NCBI GenBank assembly: GCA_035949255.1
Contig: DASZIL010000126.1
Location: 1-16,159, forward strand
Length of the DNA stretch: 16,159 nt
Source of the DNA: GAS188 sp035949255
GTDB taxonomy: Bacteria > Pseudomonadota > Alphaproteobacteria > Rhizobiales > Beijerinckiaceae
Reading direction: 5' to 3'
Of the stretch, positions 6,857 to 13,367 are shown piece by piece (position 1 is the first letter of the stretch; each line of letters begins with the position of its first letter). Made by a program: the position numbers and the translations under genes. Under the pieces are notes generated by a model. It made no database searches. It was not told the origin of the DNA and saw nothing but the letters and a program-made list of their open reading frames with translations.

Positions 6857-7038
6857 CGTCGCCGCCTTTGATGACCCAATTCGCGATTGCGGTCGGCTCT
6901 CACTCACATGGTGATTGCGCCGAAAAGGGACTTGCCCGCCGGCCCCGAAAACAACACCATGCGGGTGGCATACTGGCTGGCGTCGACGCGAACGCGTTTC
7001 TCGTCGCGATCGGCCGAGAGGCGTCTCGTTTGATTGTA

Positions 7039-7044
7039 AAGGAG
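7039..7044 (+). promoter_or_regulatory. Ribosome binding site that fixes the HtrA-like start at TTG 7051
   Basis: AAGGAG, a near-perfect Shine-Dalgarno, ends 6 nt before the in-frame TTG at 7051. The upstream candidates (TTG 6868, ATG 6871) have no comparable site. Confidence 0.6.
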
Positions 7045-7050
7045 CGAGGC

Positions 7051-7965
7051 TTGGAAATCGATCATGTCCTCAAATCCGTCGTTACCGTCCATTCGACGAT
7101 CCCGGCGGACGGCTTCACCGCCTCGATTCTCGGAACCGAGCGGGCCGGAAGCGGCGTCGTCATTCGCGACACCGGGCTCGTGCTGACGATCGGCTATCTG
7201 ATCACCGAGGCCGAAAACACCTGGCTTGCGAGGCCCGACGGCAGCCTTACGCCGGCGCACGCCCTCGCCTATGACCAGGAAACGGGATTCGGGCTGGTGC
7301 AGGCGCTGGGCCGGCTCGATCTTCCGGCGATCGCGCTTGGCCGGTCGAAGGAGGCGAAGCCCGGCGACCCCGTGATCTTGGCCGGTGGCGGCGACCATCC
7401 CCGTTTCGTGCGCGCCCACATCGTCGCCAAGCAGGAATTCGCCGGCTATTGGGAATATATGCTCGACGAGGCGATCTTCACCGCCCCCGCCCATCCCCTG
7501 TGGGGCGGCACTGGCCTCATCGGCGCGGACGGTAGCCTTCTCGGGGTCGGCTCGCTGCTGGTGCAGCAGGTGACCGGAAAGGGCGCCTCGCAAGATCTCA
7601 ACATGGTCGTGCCGATCGATCTCTTGCCGCCGATCCTCGACGATCTTCTCAACTTCGGCCGGATCAACAAGCCGGCAAGGCCTTGGCTCGGCGTCTATTC
7701 GATGGAGAACGAGGGCAAGATCGTGGTCGCCAATGTCGCCGAACAGGGGCCGGCGGCGGAAGCCGGCCTGCGTCAGGGTGACATCGTCTCGAGCGTCCGC
7801 GACCAGGGAGTCGAAAGCCTCGCCGATTTCTACCGCAAGCTCTGGAGCTGCGGTCCCGCCGGAACCGAAATTCCGATCGAGATCGTGCGCGACAACCGCA
7901 GTCTTTGGCTTCGCGTCAAATCGGCCGACCGCGGCGCCTTTCTCAAAAAGCCGCGCGTCCATTGA
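7051..7965 (+). CDS. Catalytically inactive-looking HtrA/DegP-like trypsin-fold protein with PDZ domain
   Basis: The 304-residue protein from TTG 7051 has a trypsin-like (S1C/HtrA) domain at about 8-200 and a PDZ domain at about 210-290 (PWLGVY, GPAAEAGLRQGDIVSSV). The landmarks align with HtrA but the triad is replaced. GSGVVIRDTGLVLTIGYLI has Tyr49 where HtrA has the catalytic His of TNAHV. DQETGFGL has Gly/Phe in place of the Asp of TDLAL. HPLWGGTGL has Trp151 where GNSGGP carries the nucleophilic Ser. It is therefore probably a pseudoprotease acting by binding. I recall similar GFGLVQ-type proteins in other Hyphomicrobiales, so the loss is likely old. With this start there is no signal peptide, unlike periplasmic HtrA. 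The reading frame stays open upstream to 6868. Confidence 0.8.
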   Translation: MEIDHVLKSVVTVHSTIPADGFTASILGTERAGSGVVIRDTGLVLTIGYLITEAENTWLARPDGSLTPAHALAYDQETGFGLVQALGRLDLPAIALGRSKEAKPGDPVILAGGGDHPRFVRAHIVAKQEFAGYWEYMLDEAIFTAPAHPLWGGTGLIGADGSLLGVGSLLVQQVTGKGASQDLNMVVPIDLLPPILDDLLNFGRINKPARPWLGVYSMENEGKIVVANVAEQGPAAEAGLRQGDIVSSVRDQGVESLADFYRKLWSCGPAGTEIPIEIVRDNRSLWLRVKSADRGAFLKKPRVH

Positions 7966-8099
7966 GAAAAGGCGGCCGCGCTCCCGCATCGAGCGACAAT
8001 TATCCACGGTCGAGGCGCTCAATCCCGCCGCCGCATTGCCTTCGCGATCGAAACGTGAAAGCTAAGAGAGGCTATCTCGCGCACCCTGTCGCGATGATG

Positions 8100-8128
8100 T
8101 TGCACGAAATGCAAGGTTGCGAATGCAA
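8100..8128. promoter_or_regulatory. Two adjacent TTGC/GCAA dyads upstream of the secreted-protein gene
   Basis: TTGCACGAAATGCAA (8100-8114) is a 5-bp inverted repeat with a 5-nt spacer, and TTGCGAATGCAA (8117-8128) is a similar dyad with 4-bp arms. Their centres are about 15 bp apart. Such spacing suggests a paired operator, but no regulator is identified. The rest of the 7966-8191 gap shows nothing clear. Confidence 0.35.
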
Positions 8129-8191
8129 GACAGCGAGCGCCGGCGGTTCCTCCGAGACGCTCCCATGAGATCGATGCCGGAGAGAACCCAG

Positions 8192-8578
8192 ATGCGACCT
8201 TTGAGCCACCGCCGTGCCCGCCACATTCTGATGTTGGCGGGCTTGAGCTCAATCCTGATGGCGCCCTCGATGCGGCTCGAGGCCAAGATGTCGCCCGAGG
8301 CGCAAGGCTTCAGCAATGCCTGCATGCGGGAGACCTCGGCGAGCAATGAGATCCGGACAACCGACCGCACGATCTACACGTGCTGGGGCTCGGTGGCCCA
8401 AAGCTATTTCGATTATCTCGTTTCGGCGAACGCGAAGGAGACCGTGGATCGGCAAGAAACGGGAACCTATATTTTCAGGGAAATACCTGAAACCGGCCGC
8501 TGCTGGCACAAGATTGCAATCGCCGATGAGGTTTCGATCTACGGCTGCTCGATCGACGTCTTCAAAGCGGCAAACTGA
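8192..8578 (+). CDS. Small secreted protein with four cysteines, function unknown
   Basis: The 128-residue protein begins MRPLSHRRARHILMLAGLSSILMAPS, a clear Sec signal peptide with a basic n-region and hydrophobic core; cleavage near residue 31 (LEA|K) is plausible. The mature part has four cysteines (C44, C64, C104, C119), suited to two disulfides in the periplasm. I do not recognise the family. The ATG at 8192 is chosen because GGAGAG lies 7 nt upstream and it yields a compact signal peptide; in-frame ATGs at 8123, 8165 and 8174 would add unlikely N-terminal residues. It follows the HtrA-like gene after about 226 bp and precedes the repeat region. Confidence 0.7.
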   Translation: MRPLSHRRARHILMLAGLSSILMAPSMRLEAKMSPEAQGFSNACMRETSASNEIRTTDRTIYTCWGSVAQSYFDYLVSANAKETVDRQETGTYIFREIPETGRCWHKIAIADEVSIYGCSIDVFKAAN

Positions 8579-8666
8579 GCCTATCTGTTCTTTGCGGAGC
8601 GAGGCGAGGCTGTCCAGCAGGCGCGTCACCTGCCGGGTAGGCACAAGCGAAGCGAGCACGCGAACG

Positions 8667-8891
8667 GCGTCTCAGAAAAACGAGCCAACGCTCACGCCCC
8701 CTCCCCCCGCGACGAAGTCGCGGCGGGGAGGGTATGGGTGGGGGGCGGTCGAGATACGCGCGCACGCGAGTTCACTCGCGCCGGCGTCGGTTTAGGACGA
8801 GGCCAATGATCATCGTTGTCAAAGCGGCCTTGCCCCCCACCCTTACCCTCCCCACCACTTCGTGGGGGGAGCGTGGGAGCGCATGCGACCA
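8667..8891. repeat. 225-bp palindromic repeat, copy 1
   Basis: The unit starts GCGTCTCAGAAAA and has long imperfect inverted arms rich in C and G: left about 8698-8746, right about 8832-8870. Each arm carries its own small hairpin (CCGCGAC-GAA-GTCGCGG at 8707-8723; CCAC-TTC-GTGG near 8855-8865). The arms flank a spacer of about 85 bp containing CCAATGATCATCGTTG. No ORF within has gene-like features. It resembles the non-coding palindromic or MITE-like intergenic elements of alphaproteobacteria. Confidence 0.8.
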
Positions 8892-9105
8892 GCGTCTCAG
8901 AAAACCGGGCCAACGCTCACGCCCCGCTCCCCCCGCGACGAAGGAGCGGCGGGGAGGGTACGGGTGGGGGGCGGTCGAGATACGCGTGCAGGCGAGCTCA
9001 CTGGCGCCGGCGTCGGTTCAGGACGAGGCCAATGATCATCGTTGTGGAAGCGGCTTTGCCCCCCACCCGTACCCTCCCCACCACTTCGTGGGGGGAGGGG
9101 GTGTC
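8892..9105. repeat. 225-bp palindromic repeat, copy 2, directly abutting copy 1
   Basis: The second copy starts with the same GCGTCTCAGAAAA exactly 225 bp after the first and matches it at roughly nine of ten bases. Its arms are at about 8928-8972 and 9058-9097. Differences include loss of the inner CCGCGAC hairpin symmetry (GAAGTCGCGG became GAAGGAGCGG). A short degenerate flank motif, CGAAGCGAACACGCGAAGG at 9138-9156, echoes 8647-8665 before copy 1, suggesting the original element is longer. Together the copies fill most of the 650-bp gene-free gap at 8579-9228. Confidence 0.8.
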
Positions 9106-9228
9106 CGGCGCGGACGCGTCATTTGCCCAGGTCGGCGCAATCGAAGCGAACACGCGAAGGCCGCTTTGACCTTTAGGAAAACGAAGCCGACCCAACGGTC
9201 CGCTCGACGGCTGAAAGGATGAGGGTGC

Positions 9229-10887
9229 ATGGGGCTCGATGCCGACGTGATCGTGGTCGGCGCCGGGCTTGCCGGCCTCGTCGCCGCGGCGGAGGTCGCG
9301 GAAGCCGGCAAGCGCGTCATCATCGTCGAGCAGGAGGGAGAGCAAAGCCTCGGCGGACAGGCATTCTGGTCGCTCGGTGGCTTGTTCCTCGTTGATTCGC
9401 CCGAGCAGCGGCGCTTGCGCGTGCGCGATTCCCACGCGCTCGCCCTCCAGGATTGGATGGGAACCGCGGGGTTCGATCGTGACGAGGATCAATGGCCGCG
9501 ACGCTGGGCGGAGCACTATGTGGCTTTCGCCGCGGGCGAGAAGCGCTCCTGGCTCGCGGCCCAAGGGCTTCGCTTCTTCCCGATCGTGGGTTGGGCCGAG
9601 CGAGGCGGGGGCCGGGCGCTCGGCCCCGGCAATTCGGTGCCGCGCTTCCACATCGTCTGGGGCACCGGCCCCGCCCTTGTCGAGGTGTTCGCGCGCCGCC
9701 TGCGAGCGGCCGTCTCGCAAGGGCGCGCCACCATCAGGTTTCGCCACCGTGTCGATGGCTTGACCTCGACCCATGGCGTCATCGACGGAGTGCGCGGCGC
9801 GGTCCTCGAACCGAGCGACGCCCCGCGCGGCGAGCCGAGCTCGCGCGGAGCTTTGGGCGAATTCGAGCTCAATGCACAGGCGGTGATCATCGCCTCGGGC
9901 GGCATCGGCGGTAATGCCGATCTCGTGCGCGCGAATTGGCCGAAACGCCTCGGGACGCCGCCTGTGCGCGTGGTCGCCGGCGTGCCGGCCCATGTCGACG
10001 GGCGCATGCTCGCGATCGCGGAAGACGCCGGCGCCCGAATGATCAACCGCGACCGCATGTGGCATTACGTCGAGGGCGTGAGGAACTGGCGCCCGATCTG
10101 GCCATCGCACGGCGTTCGCATCCTGCCGGGGCCCTCCTCGATGTGGTTCGACGCGCGCGGGCGACGCCTCCCCGGACCGTTCTATCCGGGCTTCGACACG
10201 CTCGGCACGCTCGAATATCTGAGGAGGACGGGCCATGATCATTCCTGGCTCGTGCTCAATCAGAGCATCATCCGCAAGGAATTCGCCTTGTCGGGATCCG
10301 AGCAAAACCCCGATCTCACGGGTAAGAGCTGGCGCCTCATGGCGCGCCGCGCCATCGGCAGGAAGGCCACAGGGCCTGTCGAAGATTTCAAGAAACACGG
10401 CGAGGATTTCGTGGTGAAAGACGGCCTTGCCGCGCTCGTCGCCGCGATGAATGCGCTCTCGGGCGAGGAGCTTATCGCCTACGAGGCCCTGGAACGCGAG
10501 ATCATCGCGCGCGACCGCGAGGTCGACAACCCGTTCTGCAAGGACGGCCAGATCGCCGCCATCCGTAACGCGCGCCGCTACCTCGGCGACAGGCTCATCC
10601 GCACGGCAAAGCCGCACAAATTGCTCGACCCGCGGCACGGGCCGCTGATCGCGGTGCGCCTCCACATCCTCACCCGCAAGACCTTGGGCGGTCTCGAGAC
10701 CGATCTCGAAGGGCGCGCGCTCGGGGCGGGCGGCGCGCCGCTGCCTGGCCTTTTTGCGGCCGGAGAGGCCGCCGGCTTCGGCGGCGGCGGCGTGCATGGA
10801 TATCGCTCGCTCGAGGGCACGTTCCTCGGCGGGTGCCTGTTCTCGGGCCGGGTCGCCGGACGAGCCGCCGCACAGGCCTGCGGCTAA
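9229..10887 (+). CDS. FAD-binding dehydrogenase of the fumarate reductase/KstD-like flavoprotein superfamily
   Basis: The 552-residue flavoprotein starts with a Rossmann FAD motif, DVIVVGAGLAGLVAAAEVAEAGKRV, with the acidic ribose-binding residue in IIVEQE, followed by GGQAFWSLGGLFLVDSPEQRR. The C-terminus GLFAAGEAAGFGGGGVHGYRSLEGTFLGG is the second FAD-contacting region. It is close to the conserved group annotated as putative FAD-binding dehydrogenase (about 550 residues), related to 3-ketosteroid dehydrogenases and fumarate reductase flavoproteins. The substrate is not known, and I cannot assign the acid/base residues with confidence. Start: ATG 9229 with AAGGA about 9 nt upstream. It is convergent with the glutathione transferase gene, 3 bp between stops, and follows the palindromic repeats. 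Confidence 0.88.
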   Translation: MGLDADVIVVGAGLAGLVAAAEVAEAGKRVIIVEQEGEQSLGGQAFWSLGGLFLVDSPEQRRLRVRDSHALALQDWMGTAGFDRDEDQWPRRWAEHYVAFAAGEKRSWLAAQGLRFFPIVGWAERGGGRALGPGNSVPRFHIVWGTGPALVEVFARRLRAAVSQGRATIRFRHRVDGLTSTHGVIDGVRGAVLEPSDAPRGEPSSRGALGEFELNAQAVIIASGGIGGNADLVRANWPKRLGTPPVRVVAGVPAHVDGRMLAIAEDAGARMINRDRMWHYVEGVRNWRPIWPSHGVRILPGPSSMWFDARGRRLPGPFYPGFDTLGTLEYLRRTGHDHSWLVLNQSIIRKEFALSGSEQNPDLTGKSWRLMARRAIGRKATGPVEDFKKHGEDFVVKDGLAALVAAMNALSGEELIAYEALEREIIARDREVDNPFCKDGQIAAIRNARRYLGDRLIRTAKPHKLLDPRHGPLIAVRLHILTRKTLGGLETDLEGRALGAGGAPLPGLFAAGEAAGFGGGGVHGYRSLEGTFLGGCLFSGRVAGRAAAQACG

Positions 10888-10890
10888 TTT

Positions 10891-11520
10891 TCAGCCGGCG
10901 CTAGCGCCCTCTTCCGCCAGCGCCTTCTTCACCTGCGGCCGCTCCGCCATCCGGCGCCGATGGTCATGCACCTTCGGGAAGCGCGCGATGTCGACCCCGT
11001 CGCCATCGAGCCATTGCGAGAGCGTGAAGAGATACGGATCGCAGACCGTGTAGCTCTTCCCCATCACGAAGGGACCTTCGATCATCTCGCGCTCGATGAG
11101 GTCGAAACATTCAGACACCGTCGTCGGCACTTTCTCCTTCATGGCCGCGATGGCCGCGGGATCGTCGGCCCAACGGTAGCCTCGCATGCGATGCGCATGG
11201 GCGACATGCACGGTCGAGCACAGATAGCTGTTGAAGGCCTGCACCCTGGCGAAGGCGAAAGCATCCTCGAGAGGCGCCAATTTCGCCGCGGGGAAGCTTT
11301 GCGCGATAAAGGCGAGGATGGCGGGGGTCTCGGTCAAGACGCCTCGCTCACTCACCAGGGAGGGCACCCGGCCCTTGGGATTGACCGACAGATAGTCAGG
11401 CTTGCGCTGTTCCTCCTTGCGGAAATCGAGTCGAACGGTCTCGTAGCTCGCCCCCGCATCGACAAGCGCGATATGCGAGGCGAGCGCGCAAGTGTGCGGC
11501 GCGTAAAAGAATTTGATCAA
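10891..11520 (-). CDS. Glutathione S-transferase family protein
   Basis: The 209-residue protein has an N-terminal thioredoxin-like domain (about 1-80) and an all-helical C-terminal domain (about 90-200). Key features are KFFYAPHTCALASHIAL with Cys11 at the beta-class GST position, cis-proline P53 in GRVPSL, glutathione gamma-glutamyl contact E65-T66 in LTETPAIL, and the C-terminal N-cap motif TVCD with D161. These point to a bacterial GST of the beta or a related class, cytosolic, conjugating or reducing electrophiles with glutathione; the substrate is unknown. The frame is open upstream to 11721, but TTG 11520 is preferred because GGAGG lies 5 nt before it and the family begins at this point; GTG 11523 is adjacent. 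Confidence 0.88.
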   Translation of the reverse strand: MIKFFYAPHTCALASHIALVDAGASYETVRLDFRKEEQRKPDYLSVNPKGRVPSLVSERGVLTETPAILAFIAQSFPAAKLAPLEDAFAFARVQAFNSYLCSTVHVAHAHRMRGYRWADDPAAIAAMKEKVPTTVSECFDLIEREMIEGPFVMGKSYTVCDPYLFTLSQWLDGDGVDIARFPKVHDHRRRMAERPQVKKALAEEGASAG

Positions 11521-11687
11521 CACTTCCTCCCGTGATGGGCGAGCGCAAGCTATCCTTGCTAGCCAAGAACCCTGCCCAGCCGCCTTGACGGCGTTGTGCT
11601 TTCTTTTAAGCGAGAGCGCGGAAATGCGCAAAACGAGCCGGCGCTTTGTCGAGCGGGCTTGCTTCGGAGTGCACTCTGCAACGACAA

Positions 11688-11715
11688 CGCGGAGCCGCCG
11701 GAAAGCGGCCCCGCG
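11688..11715 (-). terminator. Candidate intrinsic terminator downstream of the small minus-strand gene
   Basis: Two 5-bp stem segments (CGCGG/CCGCG and GCCGC/GCGGC) separated by one A-C mismatch close a 6-nt loop. Read on the minus strand it is followed by TTGTCGTTG, a weak T-rich tail. It lies about 40 bp past the stop of the 11756-12001 gene. The remaining gap to the GST gene shows only possible promoter sequence. Confidence 0.4.
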
Positions 11716-11755
11716 TTTCATTCATGCGCCTCGATGGATCGGCGCTTTCCTCAAT

Positions 11756-12001
11756 TCAATAGAAGGCCGTCCAATGGGTCTCGCGCTGCATGATCTCGCG
11801 CTCGACGCTATCCGTGAGGCGGCCGCCCGATCTTTCGAGGAGGGCGAATGCTTCGGCGTCGTCGCCCCTCGCGGCCCAAGATGAGATCGCGGCCGCCACG
11901 CGCCGGAGGAATCCGGCCTTGCGAGGTGCGGGTGCCTGCGGCGACACAGGGGGATTCGTGGCGCCAGCAAACCAATGGTGTCTCTCTGATGCGTATGCCA
12001 T
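11756..12001 (-). CDS. Small conserved-looking protein, function unknown, divergent from lysR
   Basis: The 81-residue protein is predicted from ATG 12001, which has GGAG 8 nt upstream; the frame continues to an ATG at 12076, but that would put the palindromic operator inside the gene. The N-terminus is Pro-rich (ATNPPVSPQAPAPRK), then a short basic-hydrophobic helix (AGFLRRVAAAISSWAAR), then an acidic-to-basic tail: FALLERSGGRLTDSVEREIMQR. The GGRLTDxxER pattern reminds me of short uncharacterised Hyphomicrobiales proteins, from memory only. No catalytic motif or membrane segment is seen. Being divergent from a LysR regulator, it may be a direct target. Confidence 0.5.
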   Translation of the reverse strand: MAYASERHHWFAGATNPPVSPQAPAPRKAGFLRRVAAAISSWAARGDDAEAFALLERSGGRLTDSVEREIMQRETHWTAFY

Positions 12002-12040
12002 GGCGGTCACTCCAATGACTTCGATGAGCTTCCCATTCAT

Positions 12041-12077
12041 TGAGCAATGCTCATCTGATGTCGCTTTATTTGACATC
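12041..12077. promoter_or_regulatory. Candidate LysR operator between the small gene and lysR
   Basis: TGAGCAATGCTCA (12041-12053) is a perfect palindrome fitting the LysR T-N11-A rule. GATGTC (12057-12062) and GACATC (12072-12077) form a second inverted repeat with a 9-nt spacer. A perfect TTGACA -35 hexamer lies at 12070-12075 on the + strand, though I see no good -10 at 17 bp. Paired sites of this type commonly serve as recognition and activation sites of LysR regulators. Confidence 0.5.
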
Positions 12078-12142
12078 GCGCCCTCAGAGTGACAAAGGAT
12101 TTTACCTCAAGAAACAGTTGAGCTTTTCTCGTGCAAAAGCCC

Positions 12143-13150
12143 ATGCCTCAGCTCAATGCGCTCAAGGCCTTCGAGGCGGCCGCGCGACATTTGAGCCTGA
12201 CCAAGGCGGGCCAAGAGCTGCATGTGACCGCCGGCGCCTTGAGCCATCAGATCCGCGGGCTCGAGGAGCTGCTCGGCCTCAAGCTCTTCGAGCGCGGGAC
12301 ACGCTCGATCGCGCTGACGCGCGCCGGGCTTCGCCTCTACCCGGGCTTGCGCTCAGGCTTCAGCCAGATTCGCGAGGCCGTGGAAGCGCTCGCGCGCGAA
12401 GGCAATGAACGCGCGCTTGTCATCAGCACGCCGCCCGGATTCACCTCGAAATTCCTGGCGCCTCGGCTTTACCGATTCTCGGCGGCGCATCCGGAGATCG
12501 ACGCGCGCGTCTCATCCACCGTGGTGAACGCGAACTTCGTCACCGACGGCGTCGACATCGCGGTCCGCAACATGCCCGCCGAGTCGCAGGATGATCCCGA
12601 GCTTGCGGTCGAGGTGCTGGTCAGCATGGCTTACGTTCCCGTCTGCAGTCCGAAGCTCATCAAGATGCGTGGTCCGCTCCGCTCTCGGGAAGCGCTGAAG
12701 ACCATGCCGCTCATCCATGACGAATCGCTCGGCAATCGCCCCGGATTGCTCGGCTGGGCCGATTGGTTCGCGGCGGCCGGCATCACGGGGGTCGACCTCA
12801 GCCGTGGCTTGCGCTTCACCAGCACCGATCACGCGCTCGACGCGACGATCGAGGGAGCCGGCGTGCTGCTCACGCACGATATCCTCGCCTATGACGAGCT
12901 GCGCACGGGGCGCCTCATCATTCCCTTCGCCCTCTCGCTGAGCTCGAAACGCGTCTACAGCCTCGTCTACCCGAAACGGCGGGGCGATCAGCCGAATGTG
13001 CAGGCCTTCCGAAGCTGGATCAAGAAGGAGATCGAGGCGCTCGATTGGCAGAGATGGCGGGCGAGCCTGGCGCTCGGCCCGCAACCGGACGAGAGCCTGA
13101 TCACCGAGCCGCCCCGTCGCCGTGAGCGCGCGCTTCGCGGGAGAAGATGA
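12143..13150 (+). CDS. LysR-type transcriptional regulator, GcvA-like
   Basis: The 335-residue protein begins with a LysR winged-helix domain (MPQLNALKAFEAAARHLSLTKAGQELHVTAGALSHQIRGLEE, residues 1-62) of the GcvA subgroup, in which the AFEAAARH and GALSHQI signatures are typical. The type 2 periplasmic-binding-like effector domain spans about 90-290 (VISTPPGFTSKFLAPRLYRF, DGVDIAVRN). The C-terminal tail is Arg/Pro-rich and poorly conserved. ATG 12143 is used; GTG 12131 would add four residues, and neither has a good ribosome binding site. It is followed co-directionally by the FAD oxidase, quinone reductase-like and creatininase-like genes, which are likely targets along with the divergent small gene. 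The effector is unknown. Confidence 0.9.
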   Translation: MPQLNALKAFEAAARHLSLTKAGQELHVTAGALSHQIRGLEELLGLKLFERGTRSIALTRAGLRLYPGLRSGFSQIREAVEALAREGNERALVISTPPGFTSKFLAPRLYRFSAAHPEIDARVSSTVVNANFVTDGVDIAVRNMPAESQDDPELAVEVLVSMAYVPVCSPKLIKMRGPLRSREALKTMPLIHDESLGNRPGLLGWADWFAAAGITGVDLSRGLRFTSTDHALDATIEGAGVLLTHDILAYDELRTGRLIIPFALSLSSKRVYSLVYPKRRGDQPNVQAFRSWIKKEIEALDWQRWRASLALGPQPDESLITEPPRRRERALRGRR

Positions 13151-13254
13151 GGCTCGCCGAGACGACGCCGGCCCGTCGCTCATGCCTGTTGCGTCGGAAT
13201 GGCTCCCAGAGGGCAGGCACCTCTACGGTAGCGATTTGTCGCGAGGGGCCTGAC

Positions 13255-13272
13255 CATGGCACCACAGCCATG
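13255..13272. promoter_or_regulatory. Inverted repeat upstream of the FAD-linked oxidase gene
   Basis: CATGGC (13255-13260) and GCCATG (13267-13272) form a perfect 6-bp dyad with a 6-nt spacer, about 95 bp before the start at 13368. It may be an operator. The rest of the 13151-13367 gap shows no gene. Confidence 0.3.
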
Positions 13273-13367
13273 TAATGTCACGGATGGACTTTGCCGGCGG
13301 ATCGTCGACCATCGGCGAAGCCAAGGAAGAGACGCGGCGCAAGGCCGTTGCGACGACCGGAGGACCG

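Noticed and set aside
8000..8008. TTATCCACG, one base from the DnaA box consensus
   Set aside because: It is a single copy with no neighbouring boxes, AT-rich unwinding region or replication genes; one near match in 16 kb is expected by chance.
8502..8520. TGGCAC...TTGC resembling a sigma-54 promoter
   Set aside because: The spacing is one base too short and it lies inside the coding region of the small secreted protein with no gene placed to use it.
8734..9222. Open frames of 117-162 codons across the palindromic repeats
   Set aside because: They follow the repeat sequence, lack ribosome binding sites and protein-like composition, and appear in several frames at once because the sequence is GC-rich and duplicated.
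11513..11884. A 123-codon + strand frame between the GST and lysR genes
   Set aside because: It overlaps the better-supported small minus-strand gene and the GST promoter region and shows no recognisable protein features.
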